Source: Mucilaginibacter sp. (lineage in GTDB: Bacteria > Bacteroidota > Bacteroidia > Sphingobacteriales > Sphingobacteriaceae). From it: a stretch of DNA of 51,705 nt. Below are positions 25,487 to 32,683 of the stretch, one piece after another (the first letter of the stretch is position 1; every line of letters begins with the position of its first letter). Location of the stretch: assembly GCA_028287865.1 (NCBI GenBank), contig JAQBOU010000038.1, forward strand, positions 1 to 51,705, given 5' to 3'. The position numbers were made by a program, and so were the translations under genes. The notes under the pieces were generated by a model, which worked only from the letters and a program-made list of their open reading frames with translations, ran no database searches and was not told the DNA's origin.

Positions 25487-25855
25487 ATGAAAAAGCCTGA
25501 TAATATAGCTGGATACATCGCTACATTTCCTGCAGAGGTTCAGAAATTGCTGCAACAAATCAGAACTGCGATCCAAGAAGCTGCTCCTGATGCTGCGGAA
25601 GTGATTAGTTATGGAATGCCTGCTTTTAAATTAAATGGTATATTGATATATTTTGCGGCGCATACTAACCATATAGGTTTATATCCAACAGGGTCGGGAA
25701 TAGCGCATTTCAAAAATGAATTTTCACGATACAAAATATCAAAGGGCACAGTTCAAATTCCACTTCACCAACCGCCGCCGCTGGAGCTGATAACAAAAAT
25801 TGTACAATTCAGAGTTGCCGAAAATCTGCAAAAGGTGAAAAATAAAAAAGGCTGA
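25487..25855 (+). CDS. DUF1801 family protein (iron chaperone-like, YdhG type)
   Basis: A 122-residue protein starting at the ATG at 25487; the frame is open from a TTG 33 nt upstream, but the ATG fits the family start. It shows the DUF1801 pattern: IAGYIATFPAEVQKLLQQIR, then EVISYGMPAFKLNGILIYFA and HIGLYPTGSGI, ending in the basic KGTVQIPLHQPPPLELITKI segment. Related YdhG/frataxin-like-fold proteins are proposed to carry iron; the function is unproven. It is alone, with no signal peptide. Confidence 0.8.
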   Translation: MKKPDNIAGYIATFPAEVQKLLQQIRTAIQEAAPDAAEVISYGMPAFKLNGILIYFAAHTNHIGLYPTGSGIAHFKNEFSRYKISKGTVQIPLHQPPPLELITKIVQFRVAENLQKVKNKKG

Positions 25856-25911
25856 ATCAAAGGATAAGTTACTATCGCTGTATGAATCTCTGACGTCGGA
25901 TACTTTATGAC

Positions 25912-25924
25912 TCCGTAGATACAA
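25912..25924 (+). repeat. 13-bp direct repeat, copy 1, before the cytochrome/YceI pair
   Basis: The 13-mer TCCGTAGATACAA recurs exactly at 27185-27197, so the two copies bracket the cytochrome c and YceI genes. Sequence just after each (ACAGC, then TAA further on) is also alike. Confidence 0.5.
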
Positions 25925-26033
25925 TACCGACAGCAGGTTAAATCTTCCATCTGTCGATGAATTTAGCACCTTCGTAGATTTTTTAAAAAAATGATATTGC
26001 AGATAATTACCTTAGGGTACCAAAAAACAATTT

Positions 26034-26513
26034 ATGTATTTAAAAAAACAACTCATAGTAACTGTTGGTGTATTTGCAGTAATTTCTTTATGTGTTGCTG
26101 CTACACTGCCTCAACAACAACAAAGTTTGCCAAAATTGGTAAACCTAAAGGTTTTTCCTAAAAACATACCTTACCGTATGCTCGATCACGAGATGGATGT
26201 TTGGTCTGCTTCTTTGGGGGTACGTTGTGATTTTTGTCATGCGCGTAATGATCAGACCGGTAAAATGGATTTTGCGAGTGACGCAAAACCTGAAAAGACT
26301 GCCGCACGCCATATGTTCCTGATGACCGCAAAGATCAATAAGAAGTTTTTTCAAGCCGGAAAAGACACGCTGGGAATGGTGATGGCAACGGGTGTTAACT
26401 GCAATACCTGTCATCATGGTGTATCGCACCCTGAGGTAAAGGCGCCTGAAGAGCATCATGGCCCGGGCGGTCCTCCACCCGGCGGTGCCGGAGCACCTTC
26501 TTCGGGTAAATAA
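26034..26513 (+). CDS. Dihaem c-type cytochrome (reaction-centre cytochrome-like domain), exported
   Basis: A 159-residue protein with an N-terminal signal or anchor (IVTVGVFAVISLCVAAT). Two CxxCH haem motifs: C65-DF-C-H69 and C123-NT-C-H127. The segment between (MLDHEMDVWSASLGVRCDFC, then KTAARHMFLMTAKINKKFF) matches the photosynthetic-reaction-centre cytochrome c subunit-like domain, a family also found in non-phototrophs. The C-terminus is a Pro/Gly-rich tail. It would carry electrons in the periplasm. Its neighbour, 42 nt downstream, is a YceI lipocalin, which may supply an isoprenoid or other apolar ligand (inference). Confidence 0.85.
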   Translation: MYLKKQLIVTVGVFAVISLCVAATLPQQQQSLPKLVNLKVFPKNIPYRMLDHEMDVWSASLGVRCDFCHARNDQTGKMDFASDAKPEKTAARHMFLMTAKINKKFFQAGKDTLGMVMATGVNCNTCHHGVSHPEVKAPEEHHGPGGPPPGGAGAPSSGK

Positions 26514-26555
26514 TAAATTATAACACATCCAAAAGAGCTATTATACTCAGTTATT

Positions 26556-27107
26556 ATGAAGAAATTCCTTGCTTTTATAGTCATTATTTTAACCAATTGT
26601 TCAGGCATGTTAAATGCGCAGGGGACAATTACACGGTCGGCAATAACATTTGAAATTAAAAATATGGGTATTAATACCAGTGGTTCCATCAGCGGACTTC
26701 AGGCTAAAGTCAGTTTTACCCCTGCAAATCTAAACTCAAGTACCGTAGAAGCGTCCGTTGAGGTTAATACAATCAATACTGATAATTCCAGCCGCGACGA
26801 CCACCTGCACAGCGAAGTTTTTTTTGATGTTGCACACTATCCAAAGATCCTGCTTAAATCAGTTGCTTTTAAGCACAAAGGCGGCAGTAATTATGTGGGA
26901 ACTTTCACCCTTACAATCAAAGGCAAATCAAAACAAGTTGAAATGCCCTTTATTTTTATCGATAAAGAAAACACCGGTGAATTTAAAGGCACATTTAAAA
27001 TAAACCGCCTGGATTTTGGGATAGGCAGTGAAAGCATGATCCTCTCAAACGAAGTAACCATTCATATCGATTGCGAAGAAAAAAAACAAGAGTCAGCACA
27101 AATTTGA
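26556..27107 (+). CDS. Exported YceI family lipid-binding protein
   Basis: A 183-residue protein with a signal peptide (MKKFLAFIVIILTNCSGMLNA). The YceI lipocalin-like barrel is recognisable: ITRSAITFEIKNMGINTSGS, then SSRDDHLHSEVFFDVAHYPK (the conserved RDxHLxSxxFFDxxxYP motif), then GTFTLTIKGKSKQVEMPF and the final DFGIGSESMILSNEVTIHI strand. YceI proteins bind isoprenoid or amphipathic ligands in the periplasm. It is the second gene after the cytochrome and probably in one transcript. Confidence 0.92.
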   Translation: MKKFLAFIVIILTNCSGMLNAQGTITRSAITFEIKNMGINTSGSISGLQAKVSFTPANLNSSTVEASVEVNTINTDNSSRDDHLHSEVFFDVAHYPKILLKSVAFKHKGGSNYVGTFTLTIKGKSKQVEMPFIFIDKENTGEFKGTFKINRLDFGIGSESMILSNEVTIHIDCEEKKQESAQI

Positions 27108-27184
27108 TTGACCCTATATCCCCTGCTGCCTGAGGTGACTTCAGATACCCTATGCCTGTATTCTTAGACTACAGATTTACCTAG

Positions 27185-27197
27185 TCCGTAGATACAA
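27185..27197 (+). repeat. 13-bp direct repeat, copy 2, after the cytochrome/YceI pair
   Basis: An exact copy of the 13-mer found at 25912-25924, lying 78 bp after the YceI stop codon. Confidence 0.5.
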
Positions 27198-27437
27198 CCT
27201 ATACACAGCGAAGTAAGTAAAGCAGGAACCCGCTTTTTTTTTTGACTACCCTCAAACTTTTGCCTTTCGATAGCTAACAACTTTTCCTATATTTCAATAG
27301 TAAGTAAAGAAAAGGTGCTATTTTAAGAAAATTAAGTCCTCTTAATTGAATTCATATCTTTTTAAGATAAAACTTTTCAAACCTAAATACCGTAATAACT
27401 ATAATATTATACTCCAATCAAATTATTCCAGATACAA

Positions 27438-27445
27438 TAACTTTG
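27438..27445 (+). promoter_or_regulatory. -7 promoter element of the GAF/PAS gene
   Basis: An exact TAnnTTTG match (TAACTTTG) ending 9 bases before the ATG at 27455. Transcription would begin within a few bases of the start codon, so the leader is at most a few nucleotides. Confidence 0.5.
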
Positions 27446-27454
27446 CTTTAAACA

Positions 27455-28585
27455 ATGATTTACGAAGATATTCGATTATTAGCGGTTGAACGGTTTAAAA
27501 CTTTAAACCTGGAAGCAGAAAGTGAATTTCAGGAATTTGTAAAAATGGCTTCGGATATTTGCCACACGCCCATTGCCCTTATCACACTTATCGGTGAAGA
27601 CACTCAATGGCTTAAGGTAAGAAAGGGTACCGATGTAATGGAAATGCCCCGTAGTACATCATTTTGTACACATGCCATAGAGCGTGATGAAGTAATGGTG
27701 GTACCCGATGCGAAATTAGATAGTCGTTTTTCTAATAATCCCATAGTAGTTGGAGAACCTAATATTCGCTTTTATGCAGGCACTGCACTGGTAACGCCAG
27801 ATGGGTATCGAATAGGAACCTTATGTGTTTTTGACGTGAAGCCTCATCAATTGAATAACCAACAAAAATTAATGCTTAAAATGCTGGGTAAGCAAGCGTT
27901 TAGTTTAATGGAATTCAAAATAAGTGTGGAAATGCTGGAGAAAAACAAAATTGAAGTAGAACAACAAAAAGAAATTATAAAAAAAGCTGAAATAACACTG
28001 CGCTCGTTTTTTGAAAGTTCTGCAAATATTCACGTTTTACTGGGCAAAAAAGGCGAGGTAATAGATTTTAATAAAGTTGCTTTTACATTTATTAAAAAAA
28101 TATATGGCGTAAAACTCACTAAGGGAAACCTGTTTAGTGCTTTTTTAGCACCCGATTTTATTTGTAAATTTATTGAAAAATACAATGCTGCTTTAATCGG
28201 TAAACAGGCTTTTGAAGAAGGATTTACAGACTATGGCAAATATGGCGTCATATGGTGGGAAGCAACATTTGAAACTGCACGGGATATAAATAATGAAATT
28301 ATAGGCGTATCATATATCATAAGAGATGTAACTGATCGTAAAACCAAAGAGCAAAAAATAATCCAACAAAACGAATCTCTACTGAAGATTGCTTATTTGC
28401 AAGCGCATCAATTCAGGGCGCCGCTTACCACTATTATAGGAATGATGGATTTGATCAAAACTGAACGCCATAATGCCCCTGAAGAATATTTTGAATTGCT
28501 TGAAAATGCGGTTCATAACCTTGATCAAAAGATCTGTGAAATTGTAAGTAATGTAGATGACGCTTCCCTTTTGCTGATTGATTAG
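27455..28585 (+). CDS. GAF-PAS sensor protein with a HisKA-like helix but no kinase ATPase domain
   Basis: A 376-residue cytosolic protein. A GAF domain (about residues 20-155: FQEFVKMASDICHTPIALIT, then PRSTSFCTHAIERDEVMVVP and NIRFYAGTALVTPDGYRIGT) is followed by a coiled linker, a PAS-type domain (about 185-300) with a PAC-like end (GVSYIIRDVTDRK), and a histidine-kinase dimerisation helix containing the H-box H318-QFRA-P323. It stops at residue 376, 58 residues later, before any HATPase_c domain. It may signal by dimerisation or as a phosphoacceptor. A frame break is not seen, so the truncation appears to be the natural length. Confidence 0.8.
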   Translation: MIYEDIRLLAVERFKTLNLEAESEFQEFVKMASDICHTPIALITLIGEDTQWLKVRKGTDVMEMPRSTSFCTHAIERDEVMVVPDAKLDSRFSNNPIVVGEPNIRFYAGTALVTPDGYRIGTLCVFDVKPHQLNNQQKLMLKMLGKQAFSLMEFKISVEMLEKNKIEVEQQKEIIKKAEITLRSFFESSANIHVLLGKKGEVIDFNKVAFTFIKKIYGVKLTKGNLFSAFLAPDFICKFIEKYNAALIGKQAFEEGFTDYGKYGVIWWEATFETARDINNEIIGVSYIIRDVTDRKTKEQKIIQQNESLLKIAYLQAHQFRAPLTTIIGMMDLIKTERHNAPEEYFELLENAVHNLDQKICEIVSNVDDASLLLID

Positions 28586-28901
28586 AATATTAATTATACT
28601 ATTGTTAAGTTAAATATAATATAACGTATAAAAATGTATCATTTTGTAAAACAAATTAACAAATGATACGCTAAAACTAACAAAGGAGGAGGTTAGAGAG
28701 TTGTACTCGATAATCAACAAGGGTTCCCACAGTTCTCAAACGTTCCGGACAGTATATACTCTGAATTGTAATGAAGGGGAATATGAAAAGAAATATTATC
28801 GGTTCAATTTTCGCTGAAATGGTGTTTTGACGGTTTAGTACATCAAGCCGGAAAGCTAAACGATGCGACAGGCTTATCTATTTGATTAACAGCAATCACA
28901 A
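28586..28901. other. Non-coding stretch between the GAF/PAS gene and tRNA-Leu(CAA)
   Basis: AT-rich. It holds an 11-12 bp inverted repeat (28636-28647 with 28659-28669, one bulge), probably a weak terminator of the upstream gene. No supported gene is seen; a 20-codon frame near 28770 is too short to call. Confidence 0.45.
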
Positions 28902-28949
28902 AAAAAACAAAACCGTGTTAGAACTAAAATTCGTCCTAATCACGGCTTT
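28902..28949 (-). terminator. Terminator of tRNA-Leu(CAA)
   Basis: Read on the minus strand, the sequence directly after the tRNA 3' end forms a stem of about 13 bp (28936-28949 with 28909-28921, one mismatch or bulge) followed by a run of U's interrupted by one G, as in a Rho-independent terminator. Confidence 0.7.
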
Positions 28950-28950
28950 G

Positions 28951-29034
28951 TACCCAGAGCCGGGGTCGAACCGGCACAACCGTGAAGTTATTGGTGTTTG
29001 AGACCAACGCGTCTACCGATTCCGCCATCTGGGC
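28951..29034 (-). tRNA. tRNA-Leu (anticodon CAA)
   Basis: An 84-nt type II tRNA. The acceptor stem pairs GCCCAGA with TCTGGGT (one G-T), followed by discriminator A; the anticodon stem TTGGT/ACCAA encloses loop CTCAAAC, giving CAA for codon UUG. The variable arm is long and the T-loop reads GGTTCGACCC. CCA is not encoded. It lies between the GAF/PAS gene and hscB. Confidence 0.95.
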
Positions 29035-29064
29035 ATTTCCTGTATGAACGGTGGATTAATTCGT

Positions 29065-29595
29065 TCAAAAGCGGGTTGCAAATGTATTTAAACTCTCTTT
29101 AATACGCAACAAATATTTTTGCCTGTAATAACAATCTGAAATTTCATTTAAGCGATCCTCTTTTGCCGTGTCATTCAGTTGCGCATAGCCCGACATTGCC
29201 TTAGCCAGCTTTTGATTTATATCATCCTCAACAGCAAGTACTTCGGCGGTAAGATGCCCTAATTGTTCGGCGTCATCCACTTCCATCAGCCTTTCATTAA
29301 TGTCCATCATCTCCATTAAAAAATCTGCCGGAAGCTGTGGTTTTGCACCTTCATTCAGCAGATCATGCAGCTTTAAAATGTATTCAAGTCGTTTGTAAGG
29401 GTCGGAGAGCGTTTGATAAGCTTTATTATTCAGGGTGGATAATTCCAGTATTTCCTGTTGTTTTTCGTCATCCTCATTGGCGTAAAAATCCGGGTGATAC
29501 TGCTTGCTCAGCTCGTAAAACTTTTTCTTCAGCAACGCAGCATCCGGGGTAAAGGATTCATTGATGCCGTAAAATTCAAAGTAGTTCATATTCAT
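29065..29595 (-). CDS. hscB: Fe-S cluster assembly co-chaperone HscB (J-domain protein)
   Basis: A 176-residue protein. The N-terminal J domain (residues 1-75) has the HPD motif H34-P-D36 (KQYHPDFY) that activates the Hsp70 partner HscA/DnaK. The C-terminal helical domain (about 80-170: LPADFLMEMMDINERLMEVD) binds the IscU-type scaffold. It hands iron-sulfur clusters from scaffold to client proteins. It is not part of an isc or suf operon here. The tRNA promoter lies inside its 3' end. A three-residue start choice (MNMNYF) makes 29595 or 29589 equally possible. Confidence 0.85.
   Translation of the reverse strand: MNMNYFEFYGINESFTPDAALLKKKFYELSKQYHPDFYANEDDEKQQEILELSTLNNKAYQTLSDPYKRLEYILKLHDLLNEGAKPQLPADFLMEMMDINERLMEVDDAEQLGHLTAEVLAVEDDINQKLAKAMSGYAQLNDTAKEDRLNEISDCYYRQKYLLRIKESLNTFATRF
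29079..29086 (-). promoter_or_regulatory. -7 promoter element of tRNA-Leu(CAA)
   Basis: An exact TAnnTTTG match (TACATTTG) on the minus strand about 45 bp upstream of the tRNA. A TTTG (29110-29113) lies 23 bp further upstream, both inside the end of hscB. Confidence 0.5.
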
Positions 29596-29618
29596 TACAC
29601 TAATAGCACGAATTTTAA

Positions 29619-29782
29619 AACACGAATTACACCAATTTATATGAATATTACGAATCGTTTATTGTCAAATTATTCCATCACATTATTGATGCCAATTTCG
29701 TGCTCCATTCAATTGGCGATTTTTATTCCCTTCACAGTCCTTCTATTTGCGCCCATTCGATTAAATTCGTGTAATTCGTGTT
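29619..29782. mobile_element. MITE-like element with 21-bp terminal inverted repeats
   Basis: The 21-mer 29619-29639 (AACACGAATTACACC and six more bases) is the reverse complement of 29762-29782 with one mismatch; 14 bp at the ends are perfect. The 164-bp unit contains no gene. It sits between hscB and kdsA. No target-site duplication is evident, so its mobility is unproven. Confidence 0.45.
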
Positions 29783-29815
29783 ACTAAATTATCTTTACAC
29801 ATTATTTTACATCGT

Positions 29816-30592
29816 ATGTTATTTGAACAAATGCGGCAGAAGCCGTTTTTTATATTAGGCCCCTGCGTAATGGAAAATCAGGAGCTGCTTTACACAGTGG
29901 CCGAAAAGGTTGCCGAAGCAGGGCAGAAGTACAACGTGCCGGTGATATTTAAATCATCGTTTGATAAAGCCAACCGTACTTCCATACATTCTTACCGCGG
30001 CCCCGGACTTGAAAAAGGTATGGAAATGCTGCTAAAGGTTAAAGAACGCTTCGGCCTGCCGCTTATAACCGATATACACGAAAGCTACCAGGCTGCCGTT
30101 GTCGGCGAAGTGGTTGATATATTGCAGATCCCCGCATTTTTATGCCGCCAAACCGACCTGCTGGTTGCAGCTGCAAAAACGGGTAAGATCGTGAATATAA
30201 AAAAGGCGCAATTCCTGTCGGGACAGGATATGTTTTATCCTGCCCAAAAGGTGGTGGAAGCGGGTAACAACCAGGTGATTTTAACAGAGCGCGGCAATAT
30301 GTATGGTTACAATAACCTGGCGGTAGATTTCAGGAATATCTATGATATGAAGGCCTTTGGCTACCCGGTTTGTATGGATTGCACGCATTCGGTACAGCGG
30401 CCGGGCGGGGCAGGAGGCAAAACCGGCGGCGATCGTACTTTTGTGCCCATGATGGCACTGGCTGCAAAGGCTTTCGGAGCCGACGGCTATTTTATGGAAA
30501 TTCACCCTGACCCTGACCACGCCTTAAGCGATGGTCCGAATATGGTTAAATTACAGGATTTGGACAAAGTGATGGCACCATTGGTTAGCTGA
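29816..30592 (+). CDS. kdsA: 3-deoxy-8-phosphooctulonate synthase (KDO-8-P synthase)
   Basis: A 258-residue cytosolic enzyme that condenses phosphoenolpyruvate with arabinose 5-phosphate to make KDO 8-phosphate for lipid A and LPS. The motifs are FFILGPCVMENQELL, VIFKSSFDKANRTS (PEP-binding Lys/Arg), LITDIHES, DILQIPAFLCRQTDLL, the VNIKKAQFLSGQDM segment and a final FMEIHPDPDHALSDG. It is shorter than the enterobacterial enzyme but normal for Bacteroidota. A near-match to the -7 element (TATCTTTA, 29790-29797) lies 18 bp upstream. It forms an operon with kdsD, 14 nt away. Confidence 0.95.
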   Translation: MLFEQMRQKPFFILGPCVMENQELLYTVAEKVAEAGQKYNVPVIFKSSFDKANRTSIHSYRGPGLEKGMEMLLKVKERFGLPLITDIHESYQAAVVGEVVDILQIPAFLCRQTDLLVAAAKTGKIVNIKKAQFLSGQDMFYPAQKVVEAGNNQVILTERGNMYGYNNLAVDFRNIYDMKAFGYPVCMDCTHSVQRPGGAGGKTGGDRTFVPMMALAAKAFGADGYFMEIHPDPDHALSDGPNMVKLQDLDKVMAPLVS

Positions 30593-30606
30593 TATTGAAT
30601 CTTGAA

Positions 30607-31542
30607 ATGAAAGAAATTGCAAAAAAGGTATTTGATATTGAAATAGAATCGTTGCGTTACGTTGCTGATGCTATTGACGATGAGTTTACTAATGTTGTAG
30701 ATGCCATCCTGAATACAAGTGGCAAGCTGATTGTTATCGGCATAGGTAAATCAGGCATTATAGGTAAAAAGATAGCAGCTACTTTTGCAAGTACAGGTAC
30801 CCCCAGCTTTTTCCTGCATCCGGGCGAGGCATTTCACGGCGACCTGGGAATGGTTAGTCCCAATGATATTGTGATTATGATCTCCTACTCCGGCGAAACG
30901 GACGAGGTACTTAAAATTATCCCGTTCTTAACCTGGAATAAAAATACCATCATCGGCATAACGGGTAACCCTAACTCAACGGTTGCAAAAAATAGTAAAT
31001 ATCACCTCAATATTTGTATAAAACAGGAAGCTTGTCCTTTATCATTAGCGCCAACCTCATCCACTACGGCAGCGTTGGTTATGGGTGATGCACTTGCGGT
31101 GGCCCTGATGGAATCACGCCAGTTTCAGCACGAAGATTTTGCACGCTTTCATCCCGGGGGCAGTTTAGGACGTAAACTGCTGGTAAAGGTAAAGGACCTG
31201 ATGCGAACCGATAATTTGCCGTTTATAAATGAAAATTCTTCGTTTACAGAATTATTGCTCCGTATGTCTGAAGGACGGCTGGGAATGGTGATAGTAGGGG
31301 ACGGCGGGCATGTAAATGGAATTATTACCGATGGTGACCTTCGCCGGGCCTTAATGCATAACCCGGATACCACACAACTTACGGTTTCCGATATGATGAC
31401 CAAAACGCCTGTATTTGTTGATGAAACTGAATTTATTCACCAGGCCGAACAACTAATGATAGATAAGAAAATTACCGCCGTGCTGGTAGGTTCGGCCACA
31501 GAGAGGAACGTGATAGGTGTTTACCAGATCTATAATGTTTAG
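30607..31542 (+). CDS. kdsD: Arabinose-5-phosphate isomerase (KpsF/GutQ family)
   Basis: A protein of about 311 residues starting at the ATG at 30607 (the frame is open from a TTG at 30595). The N-terminal SIS domain carries LIVIGIGKSGIIGKKIAATF and GEAFHGDLGM, with VIMISYSGETDEV; two CBS domains follow (about 195-310: LMRTDNLPFINENSSFTELL, then DMMTKTPVFVDETEFIHQAE). It interconverts ribulose 5-phosphate and arabinose 5-phosphate, the substrate of KdsA, so this pair is a KDO supply operon. It is cytosolic. Confidence 0.93.
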   Translation: MKEIAKKVFDIEIESLRYVADAIDDEFTNVVDAILNTSGKLIVIGIGKSGIIGKKIAATFASTGTPSFFLHPGEAFHGDLGMVSPNDIVIMISYSGETDEVLKIIPFLTWNKNTIIGITGNPNSTVAKNSKYHLNICIKQEACPLSLAPTSSTTAALVMGDALAVALMESRQFQHEDFARFHPGGSLGRKLLVKVKDLMRTDNLPFINENSSFTELLLRMSEGRLGMVIVGDGGHVNGIITDGDLRRALMHNPDTTQLTVSDMMTKTPVFVDETEFIHQAEQLMIDKKITAVLVGSATERNVIGVYQIYNV

Positions 31543-31570
31543 TTGATTATGTGATTTTATTTAAAATTGA

Positions 31571-31668
31571 TGTCTTTTCGAACGATAGTGAGAAACCTTA
31601 TGCAACATACAAAGCGGATTATGCCTGTTGTACAAATTTTCTCCTCATTCCTCGTTTCGAAAAGATAT
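31571..31668. repeat. REP-like palindromic element
   Basis: A roughly 100-bp interval opens with TCTTTTCGAACG and closes with its near reverse complement CGTTTCGAAAAGA; the flanks also pair (GTGAGAAA against TTTCTCCTCA). The TTTCGAACGAxxGAGAAA type of end is one I associate with dispersed intergenic palindromes of Bacteroidota. It sits before the BtuF-like gene. Confidence 0.5.
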
Positions 31669-31713
31669 GGATTTAAAAGAGTTTACCAACTTAATTGACT
31701 CAAGCAACCAAAA

Positions 31714-32502
31714 ATGCCTAATGACCAGTTAAACCGGGAAATCAATTTACCATCGGTACCAAAGCGGATTATCTCGGTGGTGCCTTCGCAAACTGAGTTG
31801 TTGTTTTATCTAGGTTTAAATGAGGAGATCATCGGCATCACCAAATTTTGTATCCATCCGCGGGATAAATTAAATACAACCGCCAAAGTGGGCGGCACCA
31901 AACAATTAGATATTAATAAAATAAGGGAATTAAAACCCGACCTGATCATAGCGAACAAAGAAGAGAACGAGCGCAGCCAGTTGGAAGAATTAATGACTTT
32001 TTGCCCGGTTTGGATCAGTGACATCAGCGATCTGCCAGGCGCTATTGATATGATTGAACAGGTCGGTGTATTGGTTGATAGGGAAATAGAAGCAAAAGCG
32101 CTTGGCGCAGTAATTAACAGCCTTTTTAATAACCTTATAACTCTACCTTTAAACTTGCGGGTTGCTTACTTTATATGGCGTAAACCTTATATGGCAGCCG
32201 GTAAAAACACTTTTATCGATAGTATGCTGCAAAAATGCGGCCTCTTAAATGCTTTTGAGTTGGAAAGATACCCCCGGGTTGATAATGAAATGCTTATCGC
32301 CGCCAAACCTGATGTTGTTTTACTTTCCTCAGAACCCTATCCTTTTAAAAATAAACACATCGACGAATTTAAGGCGTTATTGCCCAATGCCATCATCAAA
32401 CTGGTTGACGGTGAGCTGTTTTCGTGGTATGGGAGCAGGCTGTTGCATGCGGCAGCTTATTTTGAAAACCTGTATAAAACGCTTAATTCATCGAAATCTT
32501 AA
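31714..32502 (+). CDS. BtuF-like helical-backbone metal/cobalamin-binding protein without signal peptide
   Basis: A 262-residue protein of the periplasmic binding-protein fold used by vitamin B12 and siderophore ABC transporters: PKRIISVVPSQTELLFYLGL, then IIGITKFCIHP, LKPDLIIANKEEN, the long bridging helix near residues 115-145, and PDVVLLSSEPYP. Transporter receptors start with a signal peptide; this one begins directly with MPNDQLNREI and seems cytosolic. No ABC permease, ATPase or TonB receptor is adjacent. It may bind cobalamin or a metal complex inside the cell, or the true start may be lost. It is followed by a tRNA. Confidence 0.75.
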   Translation: MPNDQLNREINLPSVPKRIISVVPSQTELLFYLGLNEEIIGITKFCIHPRDKLNTTAKVGGTKQLDINKIRELKPDLIIANKEENERSQLEELMTFCPVWISDISDLPGAIDMIEQVGVLVDREIEAKALGAVINSLFNNLITLPLNLRVAYFIWRKPYMAAGKNTFIDSMLQKCGLLNAFELERYPRVDNEMLIAAKPDVVLLSSEPYPFKNKHIDEFKALLPNAIIKLVDGELFSWYGSRLLHAAAYFENLYKTLNSSKS

Positions 32503-32531
32503 ATTAAACTGTGAAATCATCAAAAAAAATC

Positions 32532-32539
32532 TATCTTTG
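32532..32539 (+). promoter_or_regulatory. -7 promoter element of tRNA-Leu(TAG)
   Basis: An exact TAnnTTTG match (TATCTTTG) 21 bp before the mature tRNA 5' end. Confidence 0.55.
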
Positions 32540-32560
32540 CAGCCTCTTAAAAATCAAAAC

Positions 32561-32642
32561 GCGGAAGTGGCGTAATTGGTAGCCGCACCAGACTTAGGAT
32601 CTGGCGCCGCGAGGCGTGGGGGTTCGAGTCCCTTCTTCCGCA
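32561..32642 (+). tRNA. tRNA-Leu (anticodon TAG)
   Basis: An 82-nt type II tRNA. Acceptor GCGGAAG pairs with CTTCCGC, followed by discriminator A; the anticodon stem CCAGA/TCTGG encloses CTTAGGA, giving TAG for codon CUA. The variable arm is long and the T-arm reads GGTTCGAGTCC. CCA is not encoded. Confidence 0.95.
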
Positions 32643-32650
32643 CAGTTTGA

Positions 32651-32683
32651 AAGCCGTTAACTTAATAAGTTAATGGCTTTTTT
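32651..32683 (+). terminator. Terminator of tRNA-Leu(TAG)
   Basis: AAGCC-G-TTAACTT pairs with AAGTTAA-T-GGCTT around a short AAT loop, then a T-run. It starts 8 bp after the tRNA. Confidence 0.8.

Larger units (their letters stand above)
27108..27454. other. Intergenic region before the GAF/PAS gene
   Basis: A 347-bp AT-rich gap with no coding frame. It contains the second 13-mer TCCGTAGATACAA, a weak GC-rich hairpin followed by nine T's at about 27221-27241 that may end the YceI transcript, and a -7 promoter element at its 3' edge. Confidence 0.5.

Noticed and set aside
29458..29787. 109-codon plus-strand frame across hscB and the MITE-like element
   Set aside because: It is the antisense shadow of hscB running into repeat sequence; no family pattern.
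31667..31732. 21-codon frame overlapping the BtuF-like start
   Set aside because: Too short and out of frame; probably chance.
28951..32642. tRNA-Leu genes as integration sites
   Set aside because: No repeat of a tRNA 3' end, integrase or foreign gene block is found next to either tRNA.
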